From assembly GCF_000687995.1 (NCBI RefSeq), contig NZ_JIAC01000001.1, forward strand, positions 310,001-374,000: DNA of 64,000 nt, read 5' to 3'. The notes beneath the pieces were generated by a model. It was not told where the DNA came from. It was given only the letters and a program-made list of their open reading frames with translations, and did no database searches. This DNA comes from Selenomonas ruminantium AC2024. GTDB lineage: Bacteria; Bacillota; Negativicutes; Selenomonadales; Selenomonadaceae. Below, in pieces: positions 27,197 through 34,766 of the stretch. The first letter of the stretch is position 1, and each line of letters begins with the position of its first letter. The position numbers and the translations under genes are program-made.

Positions 27197-27272
27197 AAAA
27201 GCCCGTATATACTGTTTCTTTCACTGAGACGCTGCGCGTCAAACGTTACAGAAACAGTATATACGGGCTTTT
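27197..27272. repeat. 76-bp long-stem hairpin between convergent genes
   Basis: Perfect 23-bp arms at 27197-27219 and 27250-27272 (beginning AAAAGCCCGTATATACTG) surround a 30-nt loop carrying an inner hairpin GACGC-tgc-GCGTC (27228-27240). A and T tracts flank it, so it probably terminates both neighbours. The architecture matches the family at 31988, 32433 and 34767. Confidence 0.85.
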
Positions 27273-27303
27273 ATTGATTGTTTTCGTCTTGTCCTGCTGG
27301 AAG

Positions 27304-27969
27304 TTACTTTACGTTAACCGCCAGCTTATTCACATCAATTTCCTTCAGGCTGTCCACCACTCTGTCGGCCAGGGTTAAATCCTGCTTGCCAGAGTGAGGA
27401 TTGCGGTAAGCAGTGCAGAACATACCGGCCCTTTTCGCGGCCAGAATGCCGTTTTCCGTATCCTCGATTACCATACAGTCAGCAGGCTCAACGGCTAAGC
27501 GTTGCGCGCTAATCAAATAGATGGCAGGATTCGGCTTGCTCTCGGGCAGTTCCCCGCCGGAGAGTATCGAAGTGAAATACTTGCGAATGTCGAAGCTATC
27601 CAGCACCGTATTCATCACCCGCACATTGGAGGATGTGGCAAGCGCCAGAGGAATGCCTGCCTCATGCAGGGATTTTATCAGCTCCACGCTGCCCTCCACT
27701 GGGGCAATTTCCCCGCTTTGCAGGATTTCCAGATAGTGAGCATGCTTATAATCTGCCATATCCTGCGGGTTGATATCCGTGCGGCCATGTTTGGCCAAAG
27801 TCTCGCGGAAGATAGCACCACTTGTGCGCCCCATATAATGAACCAAATCCGCTTCATTGAAGGGAATACCAAAATGCGCGAAGGTATCCATTTTCACCCG
27901 GCTGTGGATGGGTTCGCTGTCGATGATGACCCCATCCATATCGAAAATTACTGCTTTTACTTGTTTCAA
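27304..27969 (-). CDS. HAD-superfamily phosphatase, beta-phosphoglucomutase-like
   Basis: The 221-residue protein has HAD motif I FDMDGVIIDSEP, motif II LALATSSN, motif III Lys in ESKPNPAIYL and motif IV VIEDTENGILAAKRAGM. A helical cap between motifs I and II places it in subfamily IA with beta-phosphoglucomutase and sugar-phosphate phosphatases. Substrate not predictable. Its ATG overlaps the stop of the upstream REC-GGDEF-EAL gene by 4 bp (ATGA), so the two are translationally coupled. Confidence 0.88.
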   Translation of the reverse strand: MKQVKAVIFDMDGVIIDSEPIHSRVKMDTFAHFGIPFNEADLVHYMGRTSGAIFRETLAKHGRTDINPQDMADYKHAHYLEILQSGEIAPVEGSVELIKSLHEAGIPLALATSSNVRVMNTVLDSFDIRKYFTSILSGGELPESKPNPAIYLISAQRLAVEPADCMVIEDTENGILAAKRAGMFCTAYRNPHSGKQDLTLADRVVDSLKEIDVNKLAVNVK

Positions 27970-29666
27970 ATATCCTGACTCCTCTGCACCAATCCCATAA
28001 AGGTTTCCTTATCCATGGGCTTGGCAAAATAATATCCCTGAATCTCCCGACAGCCAATCTTGCTCAAGAAATCCAGCTGTTCCTGGGTTTCCACACCTTC
28101 CACCACGACATCCATGTTCAGGTGCTTGCCCAGTTCCACAATACTTTCCATAATGGCTCCGGCACGGCTTGACTTGTCCACTTCCTGCACAAAGGCCATA
28201 TCGATTTTGAGCACATCCACCGGCAAATCCTTCAGCATGGACAGCGAGGAAAATCCGCTGCCAAAATCGTCCATAAGTACGGAAAAACCATTGCCGCGGA
28301 AGGCCCGCACCATGGCAATCAGCTGATGCGGATTTTCCATATAGGCGCTTTCCGTGATTTCCAATTTCAGCATCTTGGGCTGCAAATCGTATTTTTTAAT
28401 CAGGGACTGCAAGTAATCCAGCAAATCCTGACTGTAGAAATTCAGCCGCGAAATGTTCACCGAAATCGGCAGCGGATTGTAGCCTGCGTCAATCTGCGCC
28501 CGCAGTACCTTGCAGGCCTCCTCCCAAACAAAACGGTCCAGCCGCACAATAAAGCCGTTGTTCTCAAAAATCGGAATGAACTTCGACGGCGGAATCGGCC
28601 CCTTGGGATAACGCCAGCGCACCAGAGCCTCCGCTCCGATGATTTTTTTGGACGGAATCTCATACACCGGCTGCAGATTGATGACGAACTGCCCCTCATG
28701 CAGGGCATATTCCATATTGCGGACAATCATCTGCTCCTCAATCATCTGGTCCCGCATAGCCTTGTCATAGAAGGCATAACGGGTCATATAACGGCCTTTG
28801 ATGCGATTGAGAGCCATATGCGCGCGGTCACACATCTGATCCACCGGCAGAAAGACATTTTCCACCGGATAAACCCCTGCATAGAACAGAATATTGTGGC
28901 TGATTCCCAAGGACTGAATGGTGCTGTCCAGCCCCGCAATAAGGTTATCCATATCCAGTTTTTCCGTAGGCTGGCACAGGGCAAAATGGTCGGCCTCAAT
29001 ACGGGCACACAGACCGCCGTCCCCCGTCAGCACATTGAAATAAAACGCTGCCGTCTTCAAAATGAGGTTACCCGTCTCGATGCGGAACAGGTCATTGACC
29101 ACCTTGAAGCAGCTGATGTCCAGATACACGATGCTGTACCCGGTCTGATGATGCTCCTGCATCAGTTCTGCCGCCTTGCGGTAGAACGCCTCCCGGTTGT
29201 AAATCCCCGTCAGGCTGTCCTTTTCCACATGCTGATGCATCTCGACCAGCTGGCGGTTCTGCGCCATCTGCGCCACCTTGCGCCACTCATTTTCCTCACG
29301 GGCCATAACGTTGCGGATGCGGCAGCGCACAATGGTAGGATTGTAGGGCTTTGTTATAAAATCCGCCGCCCCCATCTCCATGGCCCGGGCCTCGCTGTCC
29401 CCATCGTTATTGGCCGTCATGACCACCACAGGAATCCCCGCGAGCTGGTCATTCCGCTTCATCATGGCTAGCACCTGAAAACCATCCATCACCGGCATAA
29501 CCAAATCCACCAATACGATATTCACCGATTGGCCTTCGATGATTTCCATGGCTTCCTGGCCGTTCTCGGCCTCCATGATTTGATATTCTTCCTGGAAAAA
29601 CTGGGTCAGCACCACCCGGTTGATTTCCACGTCATCCACAATTAACATTACTGGTTTATCGTCCAC
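27966..29666 (-). CDS. Response regulator with degenerate GGDEF and EAL domains (c-di-GMP phosphodiesterase)
   Basis: The 566-residue protein has an N-terminal receiver domain (about 5-125; DD11-12, phospho-acceptor Asp54 in VLVDLVMPVMDG, Lys in TKPYN). A GGDEF-like domain (about 150-300) follows, whose signature is degraded to RIEADHFAL. The EAL domain (about 315-560) keeps EALVRW, ITESAYMEN, DDFGSGFSSLSML, KIDMAFV and VVEGVETQEQ. It is therefore predicted to hydrolyse c-di-GMP, with the GGDEF part regulatory, under control of an unlinked histidine kinase. It is cytoplasmic and coupled to the HAD gene. Confidence 0.9.
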   Translation of the reverse strand: MDDKPVMLIVDDVEINRVVLTQFFQEEYQIMEAENGQEAMEIIEGQSVNIVLVDLVMPVMDGFQVLAMMKRNDQLAGIPVVVMTANNDGDSEARAMEMGAADFITKPYNPTIVRCRIRNVMAREENEWRKVAQMAQNRQLVEMHQHVEKDSLTGIYNREAFYRKAAELMQEHHQTGYSIVYLDISCFKVVNDLFRIETGNLILKTAAFYFNVLTGDGGLCARIEADHFALCQPTEKLDMDNLIAGLDSTIQSLGISHNILFYAGVYPVENVFLPVDQMCDRAHMALNRIKGRYMTRYAFYDKAMRDQMIEEQMIVRNMEYALHEGQFVINLQPVYEIPSKKIIGAEALVRWRYPKGPIPPSKFIPIFENNGFIVRLDRFVWEEACKVLRAQIDAGYNPLPISVNISRLNFYSQDLLDYLQSLIKKYDLQPKMLKLEITESAYMENPHQLIAMVRAFRGNGFSVLMDDFGSGFSSLSMLKDLPVDVLKIDMAFVQEVDKSSRAGAIMESIVELGKHLNMDVVVEGVETQEQLDFLSKIGCREIQGYYFAKPMDKETFMGLVQRSQDI

Positions 29667-29806
29667 AATATCACCCTCTTTTGTGTGATTTTTGAATCAC
29701 GCCCATAGGTATACTAACTATATTATACTACAGAGCCTATGAAAAATCCTTCCACGCCAGAAATAAAAGCCGTCCCTTTGCGCTGACGAATTCGTCCATA
29801 TACGAC

Positions 29807-29847
29807 AAAAGGCGTATTCGATCTTGCAGGAATCAAACACGCCTTTT
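29807..29847 (-). terminator. terminator after the purine permease gene
   Basis: AAAAGGCGT...ATTCGAT pairs imperfectly with ATCAAACACGCCTTTT, with a TTTTGTCG end on the minus strand. Confidence 0.6.
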
Positions 29848-29878
29848 ATCAAAGCTTTATGTAAATTCTTCTTTTTAA

Positions 29879-31162
29879 TTAGAACCTTGCCTGGAAAACA
29901 AGATTCAAGAGGAAAAGAAAGCCCAGTACGTAGCTCAGCGCATGAACATTGCGCCAGCCGCCGTTCAGGATTTTGAGCAGCGGATACGCGGTGAACCCGA
30001 AGGCCAGCCCCGTCGAAATACTGCCCGATAAAGGAATCAGCACCACCACCAAGAAGGCGGGGAACCACTCCGAAAAATCCTTGAACTCCATGTATTGAAG
30101 CTGCTGCATCATCATTGCTCCCGTGATGATGATAACCGGAGCAATCGCCGCCGCCGACACATAAGCCAGCAGGGGAATGAAAAACAGCGACAGAATAAAT
30201 AATATGGAAGCCGTCAAGGCCATAAGCCCAGTGCGTCCGCCGCTGGCAATACCAGCCGCACTTTCCGCCGCCGCCACCGTCGGACTGGTGCCCAGCATGC
30301 TGGAAACCATGGTGGTAAAGGCCGAACCCTTGAAGGTCTTGGGGAACTTCGCCTGGTTGGGCAGGATACCTTCCAAAAGTCCCATGGTCTCAAAGACCAT
30401 AATCATGGACATGGAAAACACCGCCAGCAAAAAGGGGATGGAAAGCATTCGCGAAAAATCCGCCTGCAGCAAAAGCTGCGGATAAAGACCGATGTCTGCC
30501 AGATTCACGCTGACCTGACTCCCCTGCCCCACACCCATAAAGTAACCAAGCACGCTGGTCACCACAATGGCGATGAAAAAACTGCCCATCACATTGCGCA
30601 GGTAAAGAGCCAAACTCAGAACCAAGCCGAAGATGGCGAGCAGCGCCGCCGGATTCGTCAGCGAGCCCAGCTCGATAATCGAACTCGTGCCGCGGCGGAT
30701 AAGTTCCGCCTTCTCCAGACCAATCTCCACGAGAAAGAGTCCAATGCCTGCCGTAATCGCACATTTCAGCGACGGGGCCACAGCACCGCTAAGACGGGCC
30801 GCCCATTTCGAGCAGGCCACAAAGGCAAAAATCAAGCCCGAAACCAGTGAAATCGCCAGCGCCTCATGCCAGCTAAGTCCCATCTGCACGCAGATGGTGT
30901 AAGTAAAGAAGGCATTAATCCCCATGCCGGGGGTCAGCACAATGGGCGCATTGGCCACAAAAGCCATCAAGAGGCAGCCAATCACCGACGAAAAAATCGT
31001 CGCAAACACGGACAGTTCCACTGGAATCCCCGCGTCAGCCAAAATCAAAGGATTGACTATTATAATGTAGGAAATCGCAAAAAATGCTGTGATACCTGCT
31101 ACGATCTCCCGCTGCCAAATCTTTGGATGACTCAGTGCATGACCAAACAAATTCCGCATCAT
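29879..31162 (-). CDS. NCS2-family (AzgA/PbuG-like) hypoxanthine/guanine permease
   Basis: The 427-residue inner-membrane protein has about 12 hydrophobic segments and the AzgA-subfamily blocks EIVAGITAFFAISYIIIVNP, VLTPGMGINAFFTYT, SSMLGTSPTVAAAESAAGI and GGRTGLMAL. It should import purine bases with protons. No purine riboswitch aptamer is visible upstream; the hairpin at 31225-31260 lies in its leader and could be an attenuator. ATG has GGGGAG 5 nt upstream. Confidence 0.9.
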   Translation of the reverse strand: MMRNLFGHALSHPKIWQREIVAGITAFFAISYIIIVNPLILADAGIPVELSVFATIFSSVIGCLLMAFVANAPIVLTPGMGINAFFTYTICVQMGLSWHEALAISLVSGLIFAFVACSKWAARLSGAVAPSLKCAITAGIGLFLVEIGLEKAELIRRGTSSIIELGSLTNPAALLAIFGLVLSLALYLRNVMGSFFIAIVVTSVLGYFMGVGQGSQVSVNLADIGLYPQLLLQADFSRMLSIPFLLAVFSMSMIMVFETMGLLEGILPNQAKFPKTFKGSAFTTMVSSMLGTSPTVAAAESAAGIASGGRTGLMALTASILFILSLFFIPLLAYVSAAAIAPVIIITGAMMMQQLQYMEFKDFSEWFPAFLVVVLIPLSGSISTGLAFGFTAYPLLKILNGGWRNVHALSYVLGFLFLLNLVFQARF

Positions 31163-31224
31163 TCGCGCTCCCCTTCCATTTTATCTCATTATCACTGTTA
31201 GTTTATCCTTTTTTCGGCAATAAA

Positions 31225-31260
31225 AAAAGGACATTCGTCCAAATTAATGTCCTTTTTTAT
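31225..31260. terminator. hairpin in the divergent permease/crp intergenic region
   Basis: AAAAAAGGACATT and AATGTCCTTTTTT form a terminator-like hairpin with T/A tracts on both strands. It lies upstream of both divergent genes, so it may be a leader attenuator for one of them or a terminator of antisense transcripts. Confidence 0.6.
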
Positions 31261-31318
31261 TTTGTAAAAATCATATATAATGAAAGAAAAGTATTTTTAT
31301 CGGAAAGGAACCGCCTCT

Positions 31319-31969
31319 ATGAAACTCCAATACATTCTCGACCATATGCCTGCCGACATCAAACGACAGACCACCCATAAAGTCTACCTGCCCGGCGAGT
31401 CCATTGTCCGCAAGGGCGAGGAAGCGAAGCATGTCTACCTGCTGACCAAGGGCGAAACCCGGGTCAGCAACGAATTTGCCAGCGGGCAGCGCTATACCTT
31501 CGGCTCCCTTGATGTGCCCGATTTGATTGGCGATTTGGAGGTACTCGCCGGCCAGCAGCTTTACGCCGCCTCCAACGAAGCCAGCTCCACCTGCGAAGTC
31601 ATCGCCATGCGGGCCGAAACCTTTCTGCAGTGGATGCGCATTGACAACGACTTCGCCGTAGCTGTCGCTCAGCTCTTGGCCGCCAAGATGTACCCAACCT
31701 CCAACGAAGCAGGCCGCGTAAAATTCCTGCCCAGCCTTGACCGCCTCCATGGCTATCTCTTAAAACGCCTCGGCGATATTGAAACCGACCTCTTCATCCT
31801 CCACACCAGCCGCCAGCAGATTGCCGACGACATCGGCACCAGCGTAAAAACTGTCAACCGCGGCGTGGTCAAACTAAAAGAAGCAGGGCTTATCTCCCTG
31901 CTTCACGGAAAGATTACCATTAACAAAGAGCAGCAGCAGATGCTGAAAGAAACATTTACAGAAGAGTAA
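31319..31969 (+). CDS. Crp/Fnr-family transcriptional regulator
   Basis: The 216-residue protein has an N-terminal cyclic-nucleotide-type beta-roll (about 15-125; VYLPGESIVRKGEEAKHVYL) and a C-terminal winged helix (about 150-210; HTSRQQIADDIGTSVKTVNR). No cysteine cluster is seen, so an FNR iron-sulphur sensor is unlikely. It resembles Crp-like regulators of the YeiL type. Start at 31319 is chosen for AAAGGAA 8 nt upstream. Its targets are unknown. A hairpin element begins 18 bp after its stop. Confidence 0.85.
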   Translation: MKLQYILDHMPADIKRQTTHKVYLPGESIVRKGEEAKHVYLLTKGETRVSNEFASGQRYTFGSLDVPDLIGDLEVLAGQQLYAASNEASSTCEVIAMRAETFLQWMRIDNDFAVAVAQLLAAKMYPTSNEAGRVKFLPSLDRLHGYLLKRLGDIETDLFILHTSRQQIADDIGTSVKTVNRGVVKLKEAGLISLLHGKITINKEQQQMLKETFTEE

Positions 31970-31987
31970 AAGTTAAGTTCTATGCCT

Positions 31988-32067
31988 GAAAGCCCTTGAT
32001 GACTTATTCCTGCGCTAGTACACGCTTCGCGTGTAAATCGCTTAGGAACAAGTCATCAAGGGCTTTC
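31988..32067. repeat. hairpin element copy 1 (core-conserved family)
   Basis: A perfect 17-bp outer stem, GAAAGCCCTTGATGACT (31988-32004) with AGTCATCAAGGGCTTTC (32051-32067), encloses the shared core TTCCTGCGCTAGTAC ... GTAAATCGCTTAGGAA with apical ACACGC-ttc-GCGTGT. Outer stems differ between copies but stay paired, so the structure is conserved rather than the sequence. It ends 14 bp before the -35 box of the toxin module at 32210. Confidence 0.9.
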
Positions 32068-32080
32068 ATTGATAATTGAC

Positions 32081-32108
32081 TTGTCAAAAACATTAAATCT
32101 GATATACT
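32081..32108 (+). promoter_or_regulatory. promoter of small toxin H1
   Basis: TTGTCA and TATACT with 16-bp spacing. The -35 box lies inside the palindrome TTGACTTGTCAA. The same promoter is repeated at 32526-32553. Confidence 0.75.
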
Positions 32109-32209
32109 ATATCTAGCGCACATCCTGTGTGCTGGCCACCATAACGGTAGGCGGCGTATTTTCCTCGCAGAAAGGGTCGTAATCCCTTAGAGAAAGCGGG
32201 GTCATAATG

Positions 32210-32275
32210 GTGAGTGATATGTCATTTCAGCTTTTAATGCTGTTGCTTATTATCATCGTTCTGAAAAAGAAATAA
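32210..32275 (+). CDS. TxpA/BsrG-like small hydrophobic type I toxin H1 (21 aa)
   Basis: A minute ORF: short polar start (VSDMS), a membrane segment FQLLMLLLIIIVL and the basic end KKK. GTG at 32210 aligns with the TTG start of the downstream paralogue and lies 8 nt after a GCGGGG site; ATG at 32207 is an alternative. Its mRNA has a 5' hairpin, a second hairpin before the ribosome site, and a 5' segment (32134-32155) complementary to the 3' end (32349-32365). An antisense promoter faces it at 32382-32410. This layout is that of TxpA/BsrG-type toxins. Function not tested. Confidence 0.65.
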   Translation: MSDMSFQLLMLLLIIIVLKKK

Positions 32276-32376
32276 CCGCCTGAGCTCCTACACTTGACGG
32301 TTATTCGCAACTTATATGCCGATATTAACCAACGAGCTGGGAAAGCACGCCGTCTATCGGTGGTCTTTTTTATCTG
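32268..32376 (-). ncRNA. putative antisense antitoxin RNA of toxin H1
   Basis: A minus-strand promoter TTGCCT-N17-TAGACT (32405-32410 and 32382-32387) would start an RNA near 32376. It ends at the hairpin AATAACCGTC/GGCGGTTATT (complement of 32271-32305) followed by TCTTTTTC. It would be about 110 nt long and complementary to the toxin mRNA 3' end. Confidence 0.55.
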
Positions 32377-32432
32377 TCTTTAGTCTAGCACAGTTGACCG
32401 GAAAAGGCAAATGAAAAGTTCTTGCCATCGCT

Positions 32433-32512
32433 GAAAGCCCATGGTGGCTTATTCCTGCGCTAGTACACGCTGCGCGTGTAAATCGCTTAGGAACCAGTCA
32501 CCATGGGCTTTC
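32433..32512. repeat. hairpin element copy 2 (core-conserved family)
   Basis: The outer stem GAAAGCCCATGGTGGCT (32433-32449) pairs with AGTCACCATGGGCTTTC (32496-32512) with one G-T wobble. The core is almost identical to copy 1, with apical ACACGC-tgc-GCGTGT. The outer stem differs from copy 1 at several paired positions. It ends 14 bp before the next toxin promoter. Confidence 0.9.
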
Positions 32513-32525
32513 ATAGTTAATTGAC

Positions 32526-32553
32526 TTGTCAAAAACATTAAATCTGATATACT
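32526..32553 (+). promoter_or_regulatory. promoter of small toxin H2
   Basis: TTGTCA and TATACT with 16-bp spacing, in a block of about 45 bp identical to the H1 promoter region. Confidence 0.75.
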
Positions 32554-32655
32554 ATATCTAGCGCACAACATGTGCGCCGACCACCATAACGGTAGGCGGC
32601 TTGTTTCCCTCGCACAGAAAGGTCGAAATACCTTACAGAAAGCGAGGTCATAGTT

Positions 32656-32721
32656 TTGAGTGACGCAACTATGCAGCTTTTGCTGATTTTGTTGATTATT
32701 CTTGCCATGAAACAGAAATAA
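32656..32721 (+). CDS. TxpA/BsrG-like small hydrophobic type I toxin H2 (21 aa)
   Basis: Tandem paralogue of H1. The start is TTG, 8 nt after GCGAGG. The peptide has a polar start (MSDAT), a membrane segment MQLLLILLIILAM and the end KQK. The 5' hairpin GCGCAC-aaca-TGTGCGC and the pre-ribosome-site hairpin AAGGT/ACCTT are both kept by compensating changes relative to H1. The 5' segment GACCACC...GTAGGCGGCT is complementary to AGCCGTCTATCGGTGGTC at the 3' end. Hairpin, promoter and ORF repeat as one unit of about 445 bp. Confidence 0.65.
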   Translation: MSDATMQLLLILLIILAMKQK

Positions 32722-32822
32722 CCGCCCCAGTGTCCTAAGCTCTGGCGGTTACTTCTAAAGTTTTGAAGTTACTAACCATCGAGTGCGGGAACTAGCCGTC
32801 TATCGGTGGTCTTTTTTATCTG
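32716..32822 (-). ncRNA. putative antisense antitoxin RNA of toxin H2
   Basis: The promoter TTGCAT-N17-TAAACT (32851-32856 and 32828-32833, minus strand) would drive an RNA of about 105 nt. It ends at the TAACCGCC/GGCGGTTA hairpin (32719-32751) and TTTCTGTTTC. It overlaps the 3' part of the H2 mRNA. Confidence 0.55.
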
Positions 32823-32889
32823 CCTTTAGTTTAGCATAAGGCAGGGTAAAATGCAAGAAAAAGACCTGCCCTGCATTTTCCAAACAAAA

Positions 32890-32992
32890 ACGTAGGGAGT
32901 TTTGTAGCATATACGTACAAAACTCCCCTGCTTTAAGTGTAGTGACAAACTACAGTGTCCTAATTTTAAGTGCGGGTGACCCGCGTGTTTAT
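32890..32992 (-). ncRNA. candidate structured small RNA
   Basis: A good minus-strand promoter, TTGACA-N17-TAATAT (33022-33027 and 32999-33004), is followed by three hairpins: GCGGGT-CACCCGC, a GTAGT/ACTAC stem, and the terminator GGGAGTTTTGTA/TACAAAACTCCC with TTTTTG. The product would be about 100 nt. No known RNA family is recognised. Confidence 0.5.
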
Positions 32993-33051
32993 GGGTTAAT
33001 ATTACATCATTACCTAATTGTTGTCAATAGTTTTAAGATACAACTCCCGAA

Positions 33052-33111
33052 TTACAGATTTGATGTACGCTTTTTCAATTCATCCTTGTTCGTAATATCT
33101 TTTAAGTCCAT
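33052..33111 (-). CDS. Possible 19-residue small ORF upstream of the RNA candidate
   Basis: The ORF (MDLKDITNKDELKKRTSNL) is hydrophilic and has a strong ribosome site (AGGAGAGG, 6 nt before ATG). A promoter TTGCAC-N18-TAAAAT lies at 33143-33172. It could be a leader peptide, a truncated gene start or an expressed microprotein. It shares a transcription direction and probably a terminator with the small RNA at 32890-32992. I recognise no family. Confidence 0.4.
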   Translation of the reverse strand: MDLKDITNKDELKKRTSNL

Positions 33112-33175
33112 TCTTGGCCTCTCCTCTAATGTGTTTAGAATTATTTTATCATAAATACATAGAGAAGTGCAAGAA

Positions 33176-33203
33176 AAAGACCTCCACCGAAGTGGAGGTC
33201 TTT
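33176..33203 (-). terminator. ompM-like gene terminator
   Basis: The arms AAAGACCTCCAC and GTGGAGGTCTTT enclose a CGAA tetraloop and are followed by a T-rich tract on the minus strand. Confidence 0.9.
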
Positions 33204-33234
33204 GTTAGTTGCGTATAATCTGCTAATCGTTAGA

Positions 33235-34530
33235 TTAGAACAGGAATTCAACACGGCCGAACAGCGTGTTGTATTTCTGGTTGTCAGAAATGCGCTTGCC
33301 AGTGCCGTACTGAACCTGGGTAACGATGTTCTTCCAGGGAACATACTTAACACCGAGTTCGAGGCCCTTGAAACCACTTTTTACAACATCATAAGTCGGA
33401 TCAAGAGCTACCATCGTACCGAGGTAACGGTAACCAACCCATGCACCCCAAGTGCCCTTGTTGGCAGCTTCAGCGCCCTTGTAGGATACGCCATAAGCGA
33501 AAGCAGTCTTTTCGTTGGTCACAGGAACACCTGCAACTTCGCTGAAGTTAGAACGAGCGTAAGTAGCATCAATAGCAAAGTTCTTATCGAATCTGTAACC
33601 AGCACCGATAGACCAAATGCCATCAGAATCGCGACCATTAAGAGCATTTAAGCCAGTAAGGGTACCCCAGTCATCAAACTTGAAGTGCTGATAGCCAGCG
33701 CGAGCGCTCAGCTTGCTAGCATCATAGTTCAGACCAATGCCCCAATAAGTGGAAGTGCTGCCGAAGTTGATGTTATCACGTTCACGACCGAAGTTTACAG
33801 TAGCCTTCAGGTCTTTGCCGCCAAATACTACGCCGATACCAGAGAACGGATCATCAAATACGAGGTCGTTAGCAATGGTGTTAGCGAACTTACCAGCTTT
33901 AACCGTGAAGTTCTTGTAGTCACCCTGAGCCCAGATGCGCTTCAGTTCAACTTTGCTGCTGTCATTACGAGTAGCTGCATTAGTATTTAAATCGTCAGAA
34001 GCATCCCACTCAGCATCGAGACGTGCATTTACATGCCAGTTTTCATTTACTTCAGCGCTGGGTTCGAGACGGAACAGGAATTTGTGCGTGTTGGTGTCGC
34101 GATCTTCCGTGGCAGTGCGAGCCGGTTCACCTTCATAGTGATTACGAGTGAAGGTGTACTCAGCCTTGCCATTCCATTTCACCATGTCAGCGTTGCGTTC
34201 GAGCTTAGCTACGCGAACACCGAGGTTGTTGAGTTCTTCAGCGAATTCAGCAGCCAGTTTGTCAACCAGAGCTTTGTCAGCGCCGGAAGTGTTCTTAGCC
34301 ATAGCTTTAGCTACCATCTGAGCCATTTCGTAACGGGTGATGTTACGGTTGCCCTTGAAGGTGCTGTCGCCATAGCCTTCGATAACGCCATCAGCAGCGA
34401 GCTGGCTTACAGCGTCATAAGCCCAATGATCAGCAGGAACATCGGAGAACGGATTTGCAGCAGCAAAAGTCGTGCTAGCTGCACCAACAACCAGAGCGGT
34501 CGTCAGAGCGGATACGAGAGTCTTCTTCAT
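33235..34530 (-). CDS. OmpM/Mep45-type outer-membrane porin with SLH domain
   Basis: The 431-residue protein has a signal peptide (MKKTLVSALTTALVVGAAST). One SLH domain follows (about 26-80: FSDVPADHWAYDAVSQLA, GDSTFKGNRNITRYEMAQM), then a short coiled linker (EFAEELNNLGVRVAKLE) and a beta-barrel with alternating strands ending in Phe (RVEFLF), the usual BAM signal. In Negativicutes the SLH domain binds polyamine-modified peptidoglycan and tethers the outer membrane. The start at 34530 has GAAGGAGGAG upstream. Codon use is that of a highly expressed gene. Confidence 0.9.
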   Translation of the reverse strand: MKKTLVSALTTALVVGAASTTFAAANPFSDVPADHWAYDAVSQLAADGVIEGYGDSTFKGNRNITRYEMAQMVAKAMAKNTSGADKALVDKLAAEFAEELNNLGVRVAKLERNADMVKWNGKAEYTFTRNHYEGEPARTATEDRDTNTHKFLFRLEPSAEVNENWHVNARLDAEWDASDDLNTNAATRNDSSKVELKRIWAQGDYKNFTVKAGKFANTIANDLVFDDPFSGIGVVFGGKDLKATVNFGRERDNINFGSTSTYWGIGLNYDASKLSARAGYQHFKFDDWGTLTGLNALNGRDSDGIWSIGAGYRFDKNFAIDATYARSNFSEVAGVPVTNEKTAFAYGVSYKGAEAANKGTWGAWVGYRYLGTMVALDPTYDVVKSGFKGLELGVKYVPWKNIVTQVQYGTGKRISDNQKYNTLFGRVEFLF

Positions 34531-34766
34531 GAGAAACTCCTCCTTCTGTAAAATAGAATTAATATTCGTTCTGAAGGCGGAATAGAAGACTTTGCGAGTG
34601 TCCATGTTTCCTCAGCAATTTTCCATTCGTTTTTCAGAACCTAAGTTATCTTAACATAATATAAAACGATTTGCAATAGGAAACTAATTAAATTTCGATT
34701 AAATTTCCATTAAAAATTCAGAATCAAGACAATACTTTGTGAGCGTTGCTAGATAAGTTCGCGACC

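Noticed and set aside
31163-31318. Possible purine riboswitch upstream of the purine permease
   Set aside because: Only a terminator-like hairpin is visible; the three-way junction and loop motifs of the aptamer were not found.
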